Shown: one piece after another, positions 45,850 to 56,222 of the stretch
Layout: each line of letters opens with the position of its first letter
Numbering within the stretch: the first letter of the stretch is position 1
Assembly: GCA_003255065.1 (NCBI GenBank)
Contig: QAOA01002492.1
Location: forward strand, 111,828-175,827
Length of the DNA stretch: 64,000 nt
Source: Cercis canadensis
Lineage: Eukaryota > Streptophyta > Magnoliopsida > Fabales > Fabaceae
Direction: 5' to 3'
Program-made: the position numbers and the translations under genes
The notes under the pieces: generated by a model
Seen by the model: the letters and a program-made list of their open reading frames with translations, nothing else
Database searches by the model: none
Told to the model about the DNA's origin: nothing

Positions 45850-46076
45850 AGATATTGGCTTGGCGTTGTGGCACCACATTTACTGTCTGAGCCCGACATT
45901 CTCTCTGATTCTTCAATCGGGGTCCAGATAAGGGGTGGAGGACTTCTGAAACTCTAGCTCACTTTTGCTATAAGCCTCAGATTGTTGGGCATTCACCTTT
46001 AAGCTCCAAACCATTTTCAACCTCCAAAGCAAGAAAACTTATTGAGGTGCTCCAAAAGGATCTTTTTGAAAGAGGG
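44298..46076 (-). other. 3' non-coding region of element D
   Basis: Between protease remnants and the 3' LTR. On the minus strand it contains ACATTGAGGACAATATT and AAGTTTGGAGTG near 45690-45660, the phrase typical of Athila/Tat 3' regions, and a (TA)n microsatellite at 45808-45843. No gene is seen. Confidence 0.65.
45808..45843. repeat. (TA)n microsatellite
   Basis: About 36 bases of pure TA repeat within the 3' region of element D. Confidence 0.95.
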
Positions 46077-47456
46077 CTACTTCTTCTTTCTTTTCTTATG
46101 AGGCGCAATTAGAGGCAAGGAACTAGACACTTGCTTCATGGGGTTTTTTTCATCTTGAACCTTTAAATCAAGTGGCTTTTCCTTATTAGACGTCCCCACA
46201 AGGCGAGCTTCAATTTGGTTCTTTAGGGAGTTTGCTTGAGACACTTCTTTGGTGCTTCCATCTATGATGTCAATTTTGAAGCACATGTTCTCTTCATCCA
46301 GGTGCTTCATTTCCTTGAACATTTTGAAAGAAACTTAGTCACCTTGAGCTCTCAAGGTGGGCTGCCCTTTCTAGATATCAATAAGAGCTCGTCTCATGAC
46401 TAAAATGGACGACCAAGTATGATAGGGACATCTTGGTCCTCTTCCATGTCCAGTACAATAAAGTCAGCCGGGAGGATAAACTTGTCCACCTTAGTGAGTA
46501 CATCTTCTATGACTCCTCTTGGATACTTAATGGATTTGTCAGCTAGCTATAATAATATAGTGGTTGGTTTAGTTTCTCCAAGACCAAATTTTCTGTACAC
46601 AAACAAAGGTATTAAGTTAATATAAGCACCAAGATCATATAAAGCCTTACCAAAAAAGGATTCACCAATAGTGCAGGGAATTGTAAAACTCCCTAGATGT
46701 TTGAGTTTTGGAAACCGATGAGAGAATGGCACTCGTGACTTATATGGTGGAGGATTGTTAGGAAAGAGTTTAAACTTGGGTTTTGTCACCTCCACTTTTG
46801 GAACTTCCTTAGTTGGTACAGTAGCTTCTTCTTTTGCTTTAGGTGCTTTTTCTACCACTAGAGCTTTCTTCTCAGGCTCTTCCACCACTTTGTCATTCCG
46901 AAGAGTTATGGCATTCATGTGCTCCCTAAGATTTGTTTTAGTATTACTGAGCAATGTGTCTTGAACTCTTGAAGAAAGCATATTAAAAATTTGGCCAACT
47001 TGCGCCTCTAAGTTGCAGATGGAAGTCGCTTGGTTTTGTAATGTGGTGTTTGTCCTTGTCATGAATTGATTAGTCTTCAACGTCAACTGGGTAGGGCATC
47101 TTCTAGAGAGACTTTGGGTGGCGGTGGCTAAGTTTGCACTAGAGGTTGCACAAAAGATTGATATCTAGATGGATTGACCACATTCTAAGAATTCTTCCAT
47201 GAGAAATTTAGGTGGTTTCTCCATCCCGGATTGTAGGTGTTGGAGTAGGGCTTACCTTGCTTGTTGAAATTACCTACAAACTAAGCTTCTTCAAAAGATG
47301 GTGGCGTGATAGAGTTTGTCACGGGATAATCTACACTAGAATGCTCGCCATGACACACTTCACATGTGACTTGAGGAGTATGAATAGCATTGGCTGTGAG
47401 AGTGCCCAAATGCTTTGCAATGGTGTCCATCTTGGCGGTGAGGGTATCACACAAAG
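46077..47456 (-). pseudogene. Element D gag C-terminus and protease, degenerate
   Basis: Reading leftward: a DTLTAKMDTIAKHLG-like start, a VTCEVCHGEHSS metal-binding-like motif, FVGNFNKQGKPYSNTYNPGWRNH (the Athila-type gag tail), an ATSICNLEAQVGQIFNML coiled segment and the AITLRNDK motif. The protease follows with SFTIPCTIG and DLGAYINLIP (active-site region; the usual S of DLGAS is Y) and a VPIILGRPF block. Further left, 46322-46077 is a linker-like frame. Stops and frameshifts near 47130, 46385 and 46340 break it. Confidence 0.75.
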
Positions 47457-47519
47457 ACTATACGTAAGTGTACATATCATGAGCAAGAAACTATACGCAA
47501 GTGTACATATCGCGAGCAA
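47457..47519. repeat. 33-bp tandem duplication at LTR end
   Basis: ACTATACGTAAGTGTACAT and ACTATACGCAAGTGTACAT start 33 bases apart, each followed by ATC(AT/GC)GAGCAA. The duplication lies at the inner edge of the right LTR of element D, where gag sequence abuts it. Confidence 0.8.
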
Positions 47520-48595
47520 ATAATATAATAGTGAATCAAGTAACGTCCCATGAGGACTATGTCTACTAAGTACCAAAATTGTGTATATTCTAATTTTATC
47601 TAAATAATGAAGATTAAATATCAAGCAAGAATTTAAAGACAAGAACACTAAAATAAATAGATATTTAGATGAGAAAGATCTAGGATTACCTATTTCACCA
47701 TAACTAATCCAAGTTTTTCCTCCTTAAATCCTTAATCTAGATTTATCTTTCTAATTGCTAGCCGAGATTCCCTAACTTATTCATTAGCCTTTCTCAATGT
47801 CTAATGAAAATATTCATAAGTTATGAACCCATTATATTCTTATGTGAATTACGAATAACTAGAAAATTTATTCAATTCTATAGATCTTTTTAATTGACTA
47901 CACATGCCATAAAGGTATATCTATATCATAGATGCAGCCCATGATATTTATCCCAATAAACTAGACAAATCTTCTTCCAATCTCATTGTGATTAACCTAA
48001 TAACTAATTGGTGATTAGGCAATTAGAGGCATTAAAAACAGAGATAAAGACTCAATTAGGAAAAAATAAATCATAGATGAAATCTAAAAAAAATTAAAAC
48101 CGTTAATAGTTAGGCTACATAGTAGCCCTAGAAAGAGAATTAGTTCATGCTAAAAAATAAAAACATGTTCACATTAATTCCAACCATGAATACAAGAGAA
48201 AGAGATAAGAAAAACTCGTTGAAGTTGATAATTGATGATGAAATCCTCTTCTTGGAGCTTGATCTTCCTTCCTTTCTTACCTCTTGCATAAAATGGTGTG
48301 GAACCTTAATTTAGCCTCTAAATACCTATTTATATGTTATAGGAAGTTTAGAGAAATAAGAGATTAAAATAAAATAGAAATCCTAATTAAAACAGGAAGT
48401 TTGGAAGTCAAATCCCAAGTTCACCATCAGAGGACTGTGGCCTTGAAACAATGCTCTGTAGCCCTAGACTCTCTGCCTCAATATTGAATTTTGGGTGCGC
48501 TCCAGCGCTGCAGTGCTTCTCAATAGCATTGTAGTGTCGGAATCTCTATCTCCTTTATCACAAGAGGGTTGTGGCACCAAGCTTGCTGCCAGGGA
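47520..48595 (-). repeat. 5' LTR of element D, truncated
   Basis: Matches 43150-44100 on the same strand. It stops near 48595 (CCAAGCTTGCTGCC), so the first roughly 190 bases (minus-strand TGATAAATC...) are missing; a CACTA-like end replaces them. Confidence 0.75.
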
Positions 48596-48761
48596 ACAAA
48601 ATTTTGTGTCATTTCGGACGAAACACACGAAATTTTTTGGTTTCATCCGTGAATGACACGAAACTCCATTCAAGTTCCGAAATTGTGGCGTTTCCATGGA
48701 AACAGAGTTGTGTCGGAGAGTTTCTGAGGAAACTAACAGAAATTACAAAATTTTCGTAGTG
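48596..48761 (-). mobile_element. CACTA-like terminal fragment
   Basis: On the minus strand the segment starts CACTACGAAAATTTTGTAA, a CACTA-type terminus, and continues with subterminal short repeats (GTTTCGTGT, TCCGTGAATGACACGAAA, TTTCGGACGAAA). No matching opposite end is recognised nearby, so only one end is present, cut where it meets the element D LTR. Confidence 0.5.
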
Positions 48762-50093
48762 CATGTACGAAACAAACTAAAAAAGATAAGCAAAAGCAAC
48801 AGAAAAAAGAAAAGATGAGACAATTTATTGAACAATTCATGAATAACAAAGAAACTGAGAAAGGACAATAATTTGTAAAGTTAAATAAAACAAATGATAC
48901 AGTTATATTCACAGATTCTCAACTCATTCAAAGAAATGAGAGCTAAAAATCTATATCCCATTATTTCTCAGCCTTCACCAACCTTCAACTTGCTTGTGTG
49001 AAATAGAGAAGAATTTTGAAGCTGCCCAGCTACATTTTTCTTCCCCTGAAACTCAATTTCTCTGCCTGAAGGTTAGTCTTTCCTTGCATCTCTCTGGCCC
49101 TCTCGATCTTGCATCTTCTAGCCCTCTATTTGTGATTTCTGGTTCTCCTTCCTCTCGGTATATGCTGTTATTGTATTTGAAACTTGAAAGAAATAGAAAA
49201 CTACTAGCACACGTGGTTTCTCTTTCAATATCCAATGGTGCTATTTTTTAAAAAAGTTTTTTAATGGCAACTAACAAGCTTCATGTTGGAAGCTTTTAAT
49301 TTGATGAAAATTTGGTGAGAGGCTAATTTTTTGTGAGATCACGAAGAAAGAGAAAGAGAGAGGTGGAGACTCCCAAGTGGAGAACAACAAGCAAAATATC
49401 TAGGATTTGTCTATAGCATCACAAGCAGTGAGTCCAGTGACCATGTCCCTCACAAGCTTATCATGTGCGGACATGTCTTCTTTGTGCAATACAACTTTAT
49501 GTTTTGGCCCATTAAGTTATTCTTTGCATGAGAGCTACAAAGAAACATGGTTCAGCCAAATTTTATTTCCAAACCCTTTGAGATTTGTTTAAATTCTCTT
49601 GTCTCACTTTTTTTTTATTAAGACCCTTTTCTCCCCCACAGTTTTTGGTGTAGGATAAATGAATAGATTTGTGGACCCCATTTTTCATGAAAATCACATT
49701 TAAAAATGTTGGCCAAGTGGTGCTAATGAGTAGAATTTTTATTTTACTTTTAGAAAGAAATGAAAAAGAAAAGGGAATTTTGATTATAAGTAGAAAGAAA
49801 TGAAAAAGAAAACAAATGATAATTCTTAAAAATGGGAAATATGTAGAAACATAAGTGGAATAGGAAATTAGATGGCATATGAAGAGTAAAAGTAGGAGAT
49901 ATAGATAGAATTATACTTTTTGGACAAAAAAAATAGAATGATTATCTTAGCCTATAGAGTTTAATTTATTTTTTTATTTACATATTTTTATTATTATTTT
50001 ATGGATACAGGTATGAGTTTATGTAGGGGAAAAGAAATATTAATAGAGTAAGATCCAAAGGAGAGAAAAAAGAGAAAAACAGATACTCATTGA
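48762..50093. other. Stretch without a recognised gene
   Basis: AT-rich with purine tracts. Short frames at 48994-49251 and 49407-49592 have no recognisable domain. Its position just upstream of the BED-finger pseudogene suggests that part may be the promoter and leader of that hAT-like gene, but nothing in the sequence proves it. Confidence 0.3.
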
Positions 50094-50733
50094 ACTTATG
50101 GGGAAATGGTGGGTGGAAATAGACAACATGTACAATGCAATTTTTGTCATAAAATAATGAAAGGTAGTGGTGTGACTTGATTGAAGCAACACTTAGTCGG
50201 GGTTATCCAAATGTTGAGAAATGTGAAAAATGTCCTTTAGAAATTCTAATAAAATGAGAGAATTTTTTAAGGGAAAAAAGAAAGAGAATGAACAAGCTAC
50301 TACAAGAGCTGAAATGAGAGAAAATCTAATGGGTGGAGCTAGAAGAAGAGCTGGCATTCAAGAGATATCATCTGAAGATTCATATGATGATATGAAAATT
50401 CGAGAGAAAGAGGAGTTAAAATATGCAAAACAGATATCTATTGAAGATATATATATGGCAGAAAGAGGACATCAATATGGGTATTTTCAACCAATATCAA
50501 AGAAAGGAAAAAGACATTTTTTTTTTCGTAGTGAAAGTGTAAAAGAGTCTACAAGCAAAATCTTTGGCAAAAAAAAAATAAAAAGGGTCCAAGCAAGGAA
50601 GAAATGGATCCTTCAATATATTGCCAACGAGATGTTTATCAACAAAAGTTGTACCATTTGTGGAATCCCAAAAAATGGGCAAAGTCAACAAAGCAAGCAG
50701 TTGGTAAATTCTTTATTTATCAAAATATTCCAT
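50094..50733 (+). pseudogene. hAT-type transposase N-terminus with BED zinc finger
   Basis: 50118-50240 encodes, with one stop and frameshifts, a BED finger: HVQCNFCHKIMKGSGVT-LKQHL followed by a NVEKCEKCP-like end, giving the C-x2-C...H...C pattern. An open frame 50230-50733 continues with a basic, Met-rich and Glu-rich linker (MREFFKGKKKENEQATTRAEMRENLMGG-type, cut here for length) and a Lys/Arg-rich segment, the usual arrangement upstream of the hAT catalytic domain. It is cut at 50733 by the 5' LTR of element B; the rest must lie beyond the window. Confidence 0.7.
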
Positions 50734-52189
50734 TGATGAACAGTATTTTTATATATTAATTAATCCTCATTTTTAACCTCCTAATCCTATTTTGGGCTTA
50801 TTTGATTGGGTTTGGGTCATATTTCATTAATTAGGTTCAAATTGGGCTTAAGTGTGTTTTTCAGCATTATTAAGGTTTTGACACTATTCTGTATTTCGGG
50901 TATATCTTTAGTTCTGGATGTCTAAAAATTGTGATTCTTGCCTTGTAGGAAAGCTAAGAGTATTATCTACAACTTTCATTCAGACCTTCAAGGCCAATAA
51001 AGATGTTCCGTGGATCAAATTTAACCGAGAAATCAGAGTAGAGTTGCTGCCGCTGGATCCTGACCCGCATGCAGTGTTTGGACCATAACTTGTGTTGTAC
51101 ATGTCGTATGGACTTGAAACTGGTCCCATTGGAACGCTAAGGTGAAGGGTTTAAATTGTTATGCAGGTTGGTTCAACAAATTATGAAGTTAAGATGGTCT
51201 TATTTCCTATCGAAAATGGATGATTAGTTCAGAGACCTATATGGACCTATATGGACTTAAATGGGCTTAACTTCCTCAATTCAGGCCCAATTACGCCCAA
51301 ACTGGAGCTCATTTGAAGCTGAGGTCCAGAGGTTTAAACTAGGTTAAGGGTAAATTAGGTGTGCATGAAATTTAGGAAGTTATAAGCAGAGAAATGAGGC
51401 AGACGAGTTATCATTTTCTAGACTAGGCAGCTTTTGTTTTCTCTCTTGAAAATTTTGGAGCTCTTTGATTTATGACTGCACTTCTCCATTGGAGCTTGGA
51501 TTTCATGACCATGGAGGAGTAGAATCCTTGTAACCAAGTTAGACTCCTGATTAAATTCAGTTTTGATTTTGAGATTATGTTCTTAATTGGATTAAACTTA
51601 ATGCAATTTCTTCTTCTTTGAATTTTTACCTTGCTTTAATCTTTGTATGAATTCATGGAGATCTTTGTGATTTATATGGATATTGAAGTAAGAAATAGAA
51701 TTTAGATTGATCAATCTTTAATCTGTGGTTAGAATTCAAGGAAGCTATGTTATGCTAATTGATGTTCGGTTTTTAGATTAATCACTAATTGCTTAGTCTT
51801 TGTGATTACAAGATTAGTGATTGTATGTGATTAATCGAATCCTGAGTGATAACTCAGTAGGAACAATTGATCATAATTAGAGATTTCAGTTGTGATTAAA
51901 CTCAATTAGTAGTGTTGCATTAAGACTTAATCACTCATGTTAATCTAGGATGAATCAAACCGGTTTTTTATGGATGTCTAGCTAGGTTACGCCTTTAATC
52001 AACTACATTAATCTTTGTTTAATTCTGCAATTTACTATTATAATCTTGTTTCAAAAATCCCATGTTTTTAACTTGAAATTATTGATTACACATTTTATTC
52101 CTTGTGAGACAAACTCAGATTATGCCCTCTATTGCAATCTAATTAGGAGATTCGGTTTAATTTAATTGGTTAAGCGACAACACCAATCA
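50734..52189 (+). repeat. 5' LTR of element B
   Basis: About 1456 bp, TGATGAACAGTATTTTT...CACCAATCA. Over the 84 bases available the 3' LTR differs at about 5 positions. It also matches the nested fragment at 20741-22158. Confidence 0.9.
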
Positions 52190-52194
52190 AATTT

Positions 52195-52212
52195 TGGTGC
52201 CGTTGTCGGGGA
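52195..52212 (+). other. Primer-binding site of element B, copy 1
   Basis: TGGTGCCGTTGTCGGGGA matches the tRNA-Asp complement TGGCGCCGTTGCCGGGGA with two C-to-T changes; 5 bases separate it from the LTR. Confidence 0.85.
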
Positions 52213-53275
52213 ATGTTAATGTTAGTTGATGATTTTAAGTTCATTGTGTGAATTCTAGTCATTTGCTCCCATTTTCCCCTTGTTTTCCTTGCATTTTGGC
52301 TTGATTCATTAATTTTTGCGTGTACTATTCCGGCCAAAATATTTTGCTCCGATTGACCTAAAACTTGGTTAGTTGAAGGAAAATGGGCCAACAATCAATA
52401 GTCATAGCCTTTGGCTATGAGGTCTGTGTTTTTAAGCCAAATTCTACTGTTTTGACCACTTTTCCATTTTTTAAAGATTTTTTATTTGATTTTTGAGTTC
52501 TATTTAGTCTTAGATTTCACCTTGTGGTGGTAGAAAAATTTTAAAATTTTTTTAGATGGGTCAACTAGTGTTATTTTGGTCTCTTTTTGCCTTTGTTTAG
52601 TGCATTTTGTGTGTTTCCATTTTAGTGCAATTCTGTCACCCTGTGTGTGTTAATTCTGTTTTAGTGTATTTTAGTGCAATTCAAGTCCCCTGTATGAATT
52701 TTGGTGATTTGGTTCCATTTCCCCCTTGTTTTTCCTTTATTTTGGCTTGAATTAGTTGATTCCTTGAATTGATTGTTTTGTTAAATTCGAATTACTTTCT
52801 GTCATTTACTTTATCATATTTACTTTTTGTCATTTACTTTCTGTCGATTAATTTCTGTTAATTACTTTATGTCATTTACTTTCTGTCATTTAATTTCTAT
52901 CGATTACTTTATGTCATTTACTTTCTGTCATTTAATTTATGTCGATTACTTTCTGTGATTTACTTTTTTTCAATTAATTTCTGTCATTTACTTTATGCCA
53001 TTTACTTTCTGTTAATTACTTTCTGTCGATTACTTTCTGTTTTAGCCATTTTCTGTCCCTATTTCTGTGTTTCTGTGTTGTGTTCCTGTTTTAGTGTGTT
53101 TTGGCATTCTGCCAACCTTGTGTGGATGATGTATGACTCGGTCTTCTTGCAATGATTTATGTGATATTGATTATTTTAGATTGATAAAACATTTCATAGC
53201 CGACATAGACACGCTAGGAGAAGAGTAGTTGTTGATCCTATTCTTAATCCTGTTGTTCATAATTCTATTGACAAC
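52213..53275 (+). other. Leader 1 of element B with ATTTACTTTCTGTC-type minisatellite
   Basis: Non-coding. The part about 52790-53050 is a degenerate array of 13-15-base units based on ATTTACTTTCTGTC/ATTAATTTCTGTC. The same kind of array, longer, is found in leader 2. Just before gag a basic, in-frame RRVVVDPILNPVVHN-like stretch is conserved in both copies, so the true gag start may lie upstream of the ATG used below. Confidence 0.7.
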
Positions 53276-54808
53276 ATGGCTGACCATAACATAGATGATA
53301 ATGTGGATCATATTGTTAATGATGCTGCCAATAGGGCTGGACATAATAATATGCATGTTAGACCTAGGACTCTTAAGGAGCTTGCTGCCCCAGATGTGAC
53401 ATACCAACCTTTAGGCATCCAATACCCTGAGTTAGATGCTTCTTTTGAACTCAAGTCCGGATTGATACACTTGTTGCCTAGATTTCATGGTCTTGCAGGT
53501 GAGGATCCCTATAAGCACTTGAAGGAATTCCATGTGGTTTGTTCAACAATGAAGCCACAAGGAGTTTCTGAGGAGGACATTAAATTGAGGGCATTTCCTT
53601 TTTCCCTTGCGGATGCTGCAAAGGATTGGCTCTACTATCTCTCACAAGGCTCAGTGACAAATTGGAATGGGATGAAAAGACTTTTTTTGGAGAAGTTTTA
53701 CCCTGCCTCTAGGACTGCTGCAATTAGAAAGGACATTTGTGGTATAAGGCAGCTTCCAAGAGAGACCTTGTATGAATACTGGGAAATGTTCAATAGGTTG
53801 TGCTTAAGTTGTCCCCACCATCAGATTAGTGACCAACTCTTAATTCAATATTTTTATGAGGGTCTAATGCCTATGGAGAGGAGCAATATTGATTCTGCTA
53901 GTGGAGGAGCATTGGTGGATAAGACACCTGCTGCAGCTAGGGATTTGATCTCTAATATGGCTGCCAATTCCCAACAGTTTGGCACTAGGATGCATTCTGC
54001 CAATAGAGGGGTCAATGAGGTTAATGTGCACCCTGCTGACCAACAGAGGATGGAACATAGGCTTGATGAGTTAACCTCATTGGTGAGACAATTAGCCATG
54101 GGAAAACATCAACAGTCAGCCATGCCACCAGTGCAGCCAGTGCAACCAATCCAAGTTTATGGCATATGTTCTTGTTCTTCCCATTGCACTGATGCTTGTC
54201 CTACCACTACCCTTTAAGAGGATATTCTGCCTTCCCTAACCAAACAGTAGCTGCAGCCAATATTTTTCCCAACAAGCCTCAGTATTCCCAATCTCAGTAG
54301 TACCAGCTTCACCAACCAAGACATGACCCTTTCTCTACCACATATAACCCTGGTTGGAGAGACCATCCAAACCTGAGATATGGCAATAACAAGCAACCAC
54401 AACAGCAACCTAATCCTCAACCTTACCAATCATACCAAAATAGACCACCAAACTTTCAAAACAGACAACCTTTCCATCCTGCCAACCAACAAGCTTCCAC
54501 TTCTAACCAATCTACACCTAACCTAGAAGAGCTTATGAAACAATTAGCAGCCAATAACCTCCAATTCTAGCAGAGCACTGGAGCTACCATTCAGAATTTG
54601 GAGACTCAAATTGGCCAATTGGCTTCATCCATTAGTCAACTACAAGCTCAAGGTTCTGGTAACCTTCCCTCTCAAACAGTTCTTAATCCAAATGGGAAGA
54701 ATGTGAGTGCAATCACCCTTAGGAGTGGCAAGGAAATTCCTGACCCTACCTCTGCACCTGTAGCCAACCATTCCAGCAGTGGTCAGAGCAAGCCAAATGT
54801 GCAAGATA
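53276..54808 (+). pseudogene. Element B gag, copy 1 (truncated)
   Basis: Athila gag. After the ATG at 53276: a variable N-terminus; VTYQPLGIQYP at about residues 43-53; LPRFHGLAGEDPYKHLKEF; and the Retrotrans_gag core AAKDWLYYLSQGSVTNW, LFLEKFYPASRTAAIRKDI, LYEYWEMFNRLC at about residues 115-170. An open frame reaches 54217, where a small insertion relative to copy 2 introduces a stop; coding similarity then continues in pieces to 54808. Extra TAG stops at 54248 and 54568 replace CAG of copy 2. The sequence is cut at 54808 and joined to LTR sequence. Gag forms the virus-like particle in which reverse transcription occurs. Confidence 0.85.
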
Positions 54809-54985
54809 CTTTGTTTAATTTTGTAATTTACTATTATAATCTTGTTTCAAAAATTCCATGTTTTTAACTTGAAATTATTGATTACACATTGCATTTCTTG
54901 TGAGACATACCCGGATTATGCCCTCTATTGCATTCTGATTAGGAGATTCAGTTTAATTTAATTGGTTAAGCGACAATACCAATCA
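54809..54985 (+). repeat. 177-bp 3' end of a family-B LTR
   Basis: Matches 52010-52189 of the 5' LTR and is fused to gag copy 1 with no more than a base or two of shared sequence. It ends ACCAATCA and is followed by a second primer site. Confidence 0.85.
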
Positions 54986-54990
54986 AATTT

Positions 54991-55008
54991 TGGCGCCGTT
55001 GCCGGGGA
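54991..55008 (+). other. Primer-binding site of element B, copy 2
   Basis: Perfect TGGCGCCGTTGCCGGGGA, complementary to tRNA-Asp, 5 bases after the LTR fragment. Confidence 0.92.
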
Positions 55009-56222
55009 ATGTTAATGTTAGTTGATGATTTTAAGTTCATCGTGTGAATTCTAGTCATTTGCTCCCATTTCCCCCTTATTTTCCTTGCATTTTGGCTTGA
55101 TTCACTAATTTTCGCGTGTACTGTTCTGGCCAAAATATTTTGCTCCGATTGATTTGAAACTTGGTCAGTTTAAGGAAAAGGGGCCAACAATCAATAGTCA
55201 CAGCTTTTGGCTGTGAGGTCTGTATTTTAAGCCAAATTTCATTGTTTTGACCATTTTTCTATTTTTTAAATATTTTTTATTTGATTTTTGAGTTCCATTT
55301 AGTCTCAGATTTCACCATGTAGTGGTAGAAAAATTTTAAAAAATGTTTAGATGAGTCAACTAGTGTTATTTTGGTCTCTTTTTACCTTTGTTTAGTGCAT
55401 TTTGTGTGTTTCCATTTTAGTGCAATTCTGTCACCCTGTGTGTGTTAATTCTGTTTTAGTGTATTTTAGTGCAATTTAAGTCCCTTGTATGAATTTTAGT
55501 GATTTGGTTCCATTTCCCCTTGTTTTTCCTTTATTTTGGCTTGAATTAGTTGATTCCTTGAATTGATTACTTTGTTAAATTCGGATTACTTTCTGTCATT
55601 TACTTTATCATATTTACTTTTTGTCATTTACCTTTTGTTATTTACTTTCTGTCGTTTAATTTCTGTCATTTACTTTATGTCATTTACTTTCTGTCATTTA
55701 ATTTTTGTCGATTACTTTATGTCATTTACTTTTTGTCATTTAATTTTTGTTGATTAATTTCTGTCAATTACTTTCTGTCGTTTAATTTCTGTCATTTAAT
55801 TTCTGTCATTTACTTTATGTCATTTACGTTTTGTCATTTAATTTTTATCATTTACTTTCTGTTAATTACTTTATGTCGTTTACTTTCTGCTGATTACTTT
55901 ATGTCGTTTACTTTCTGCTAATTACTTTCTGTCAATTACTTTATGCTGATTACTTTCTGTCGATTACCTTCTGTTTTAGCCATTTTCTTTCCCTATTTCT
56001 GTGTTTCTGTGTTGTGTTCCTGTTTTAGTGTGTTTTAGCATTCTGTCAACCTTGTGTGCATTATGTATGACTTGGTCTTCTTGCAATGATTTATGTGATA
56101 TTGATTGTGAGATTGATAAAATATTTTATAGACGGCATAGACAGGCTAGGAGAAGAGTAGTTGTTGATCCTATTCTTAATCCTGTTGTTATTAATCCTGT
56201 TGTTCATAATTCTATTGACAAC
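55009..56222 (+). other. Leader 2 of element B with long minisatellite
   Basis: Non-coding leader. About 55580-55980 holds some thirty degenerate 13-15-base units such as ATTTACTTTCTGTC and ATTTAATTTCTGTC. A frame open from 56001 runs in phase into gag. Confidence 0.75.

Larger units (their letters stand above)
43112..48595 (-). mobile_element. Element D: Athila/Tat-type LTR retrotransposon, mostly pol-less
   Basis: Two matching LTRs (43112-44297 and about 47457-48595) enclose gag C-terminal and protease remnants on the minus strand. The left LTR reads on the minus strand TGATAAATCAATTT...CACATCA and is preceded by a purine-rich AGTTTTGGGGTAT tract. The right LTR is truncated at about 48595, losing roughly 190 bases of its start, and the region between the LTR and gag (primer site, leader, gag N-terminus) is also missing. 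RT, RNase H and integrase are gone: protease remnants are followed directly by post-integrase-type sequence. Confidence 0.8.

Noticed and set aside
52790..53050. Telomere-like or centromeric satellite in the leader
   Set aside because: Unit is ATTTACTTTCTGTC-like, not TTTAGGG, and it sits at a fixed place inside a retroelement leader.
53854..54099. Identical minus-strand frames at 53854-54099 and 56845-57090
   Set aside because: They recur only because gag is present twice; both are antisense to gag.
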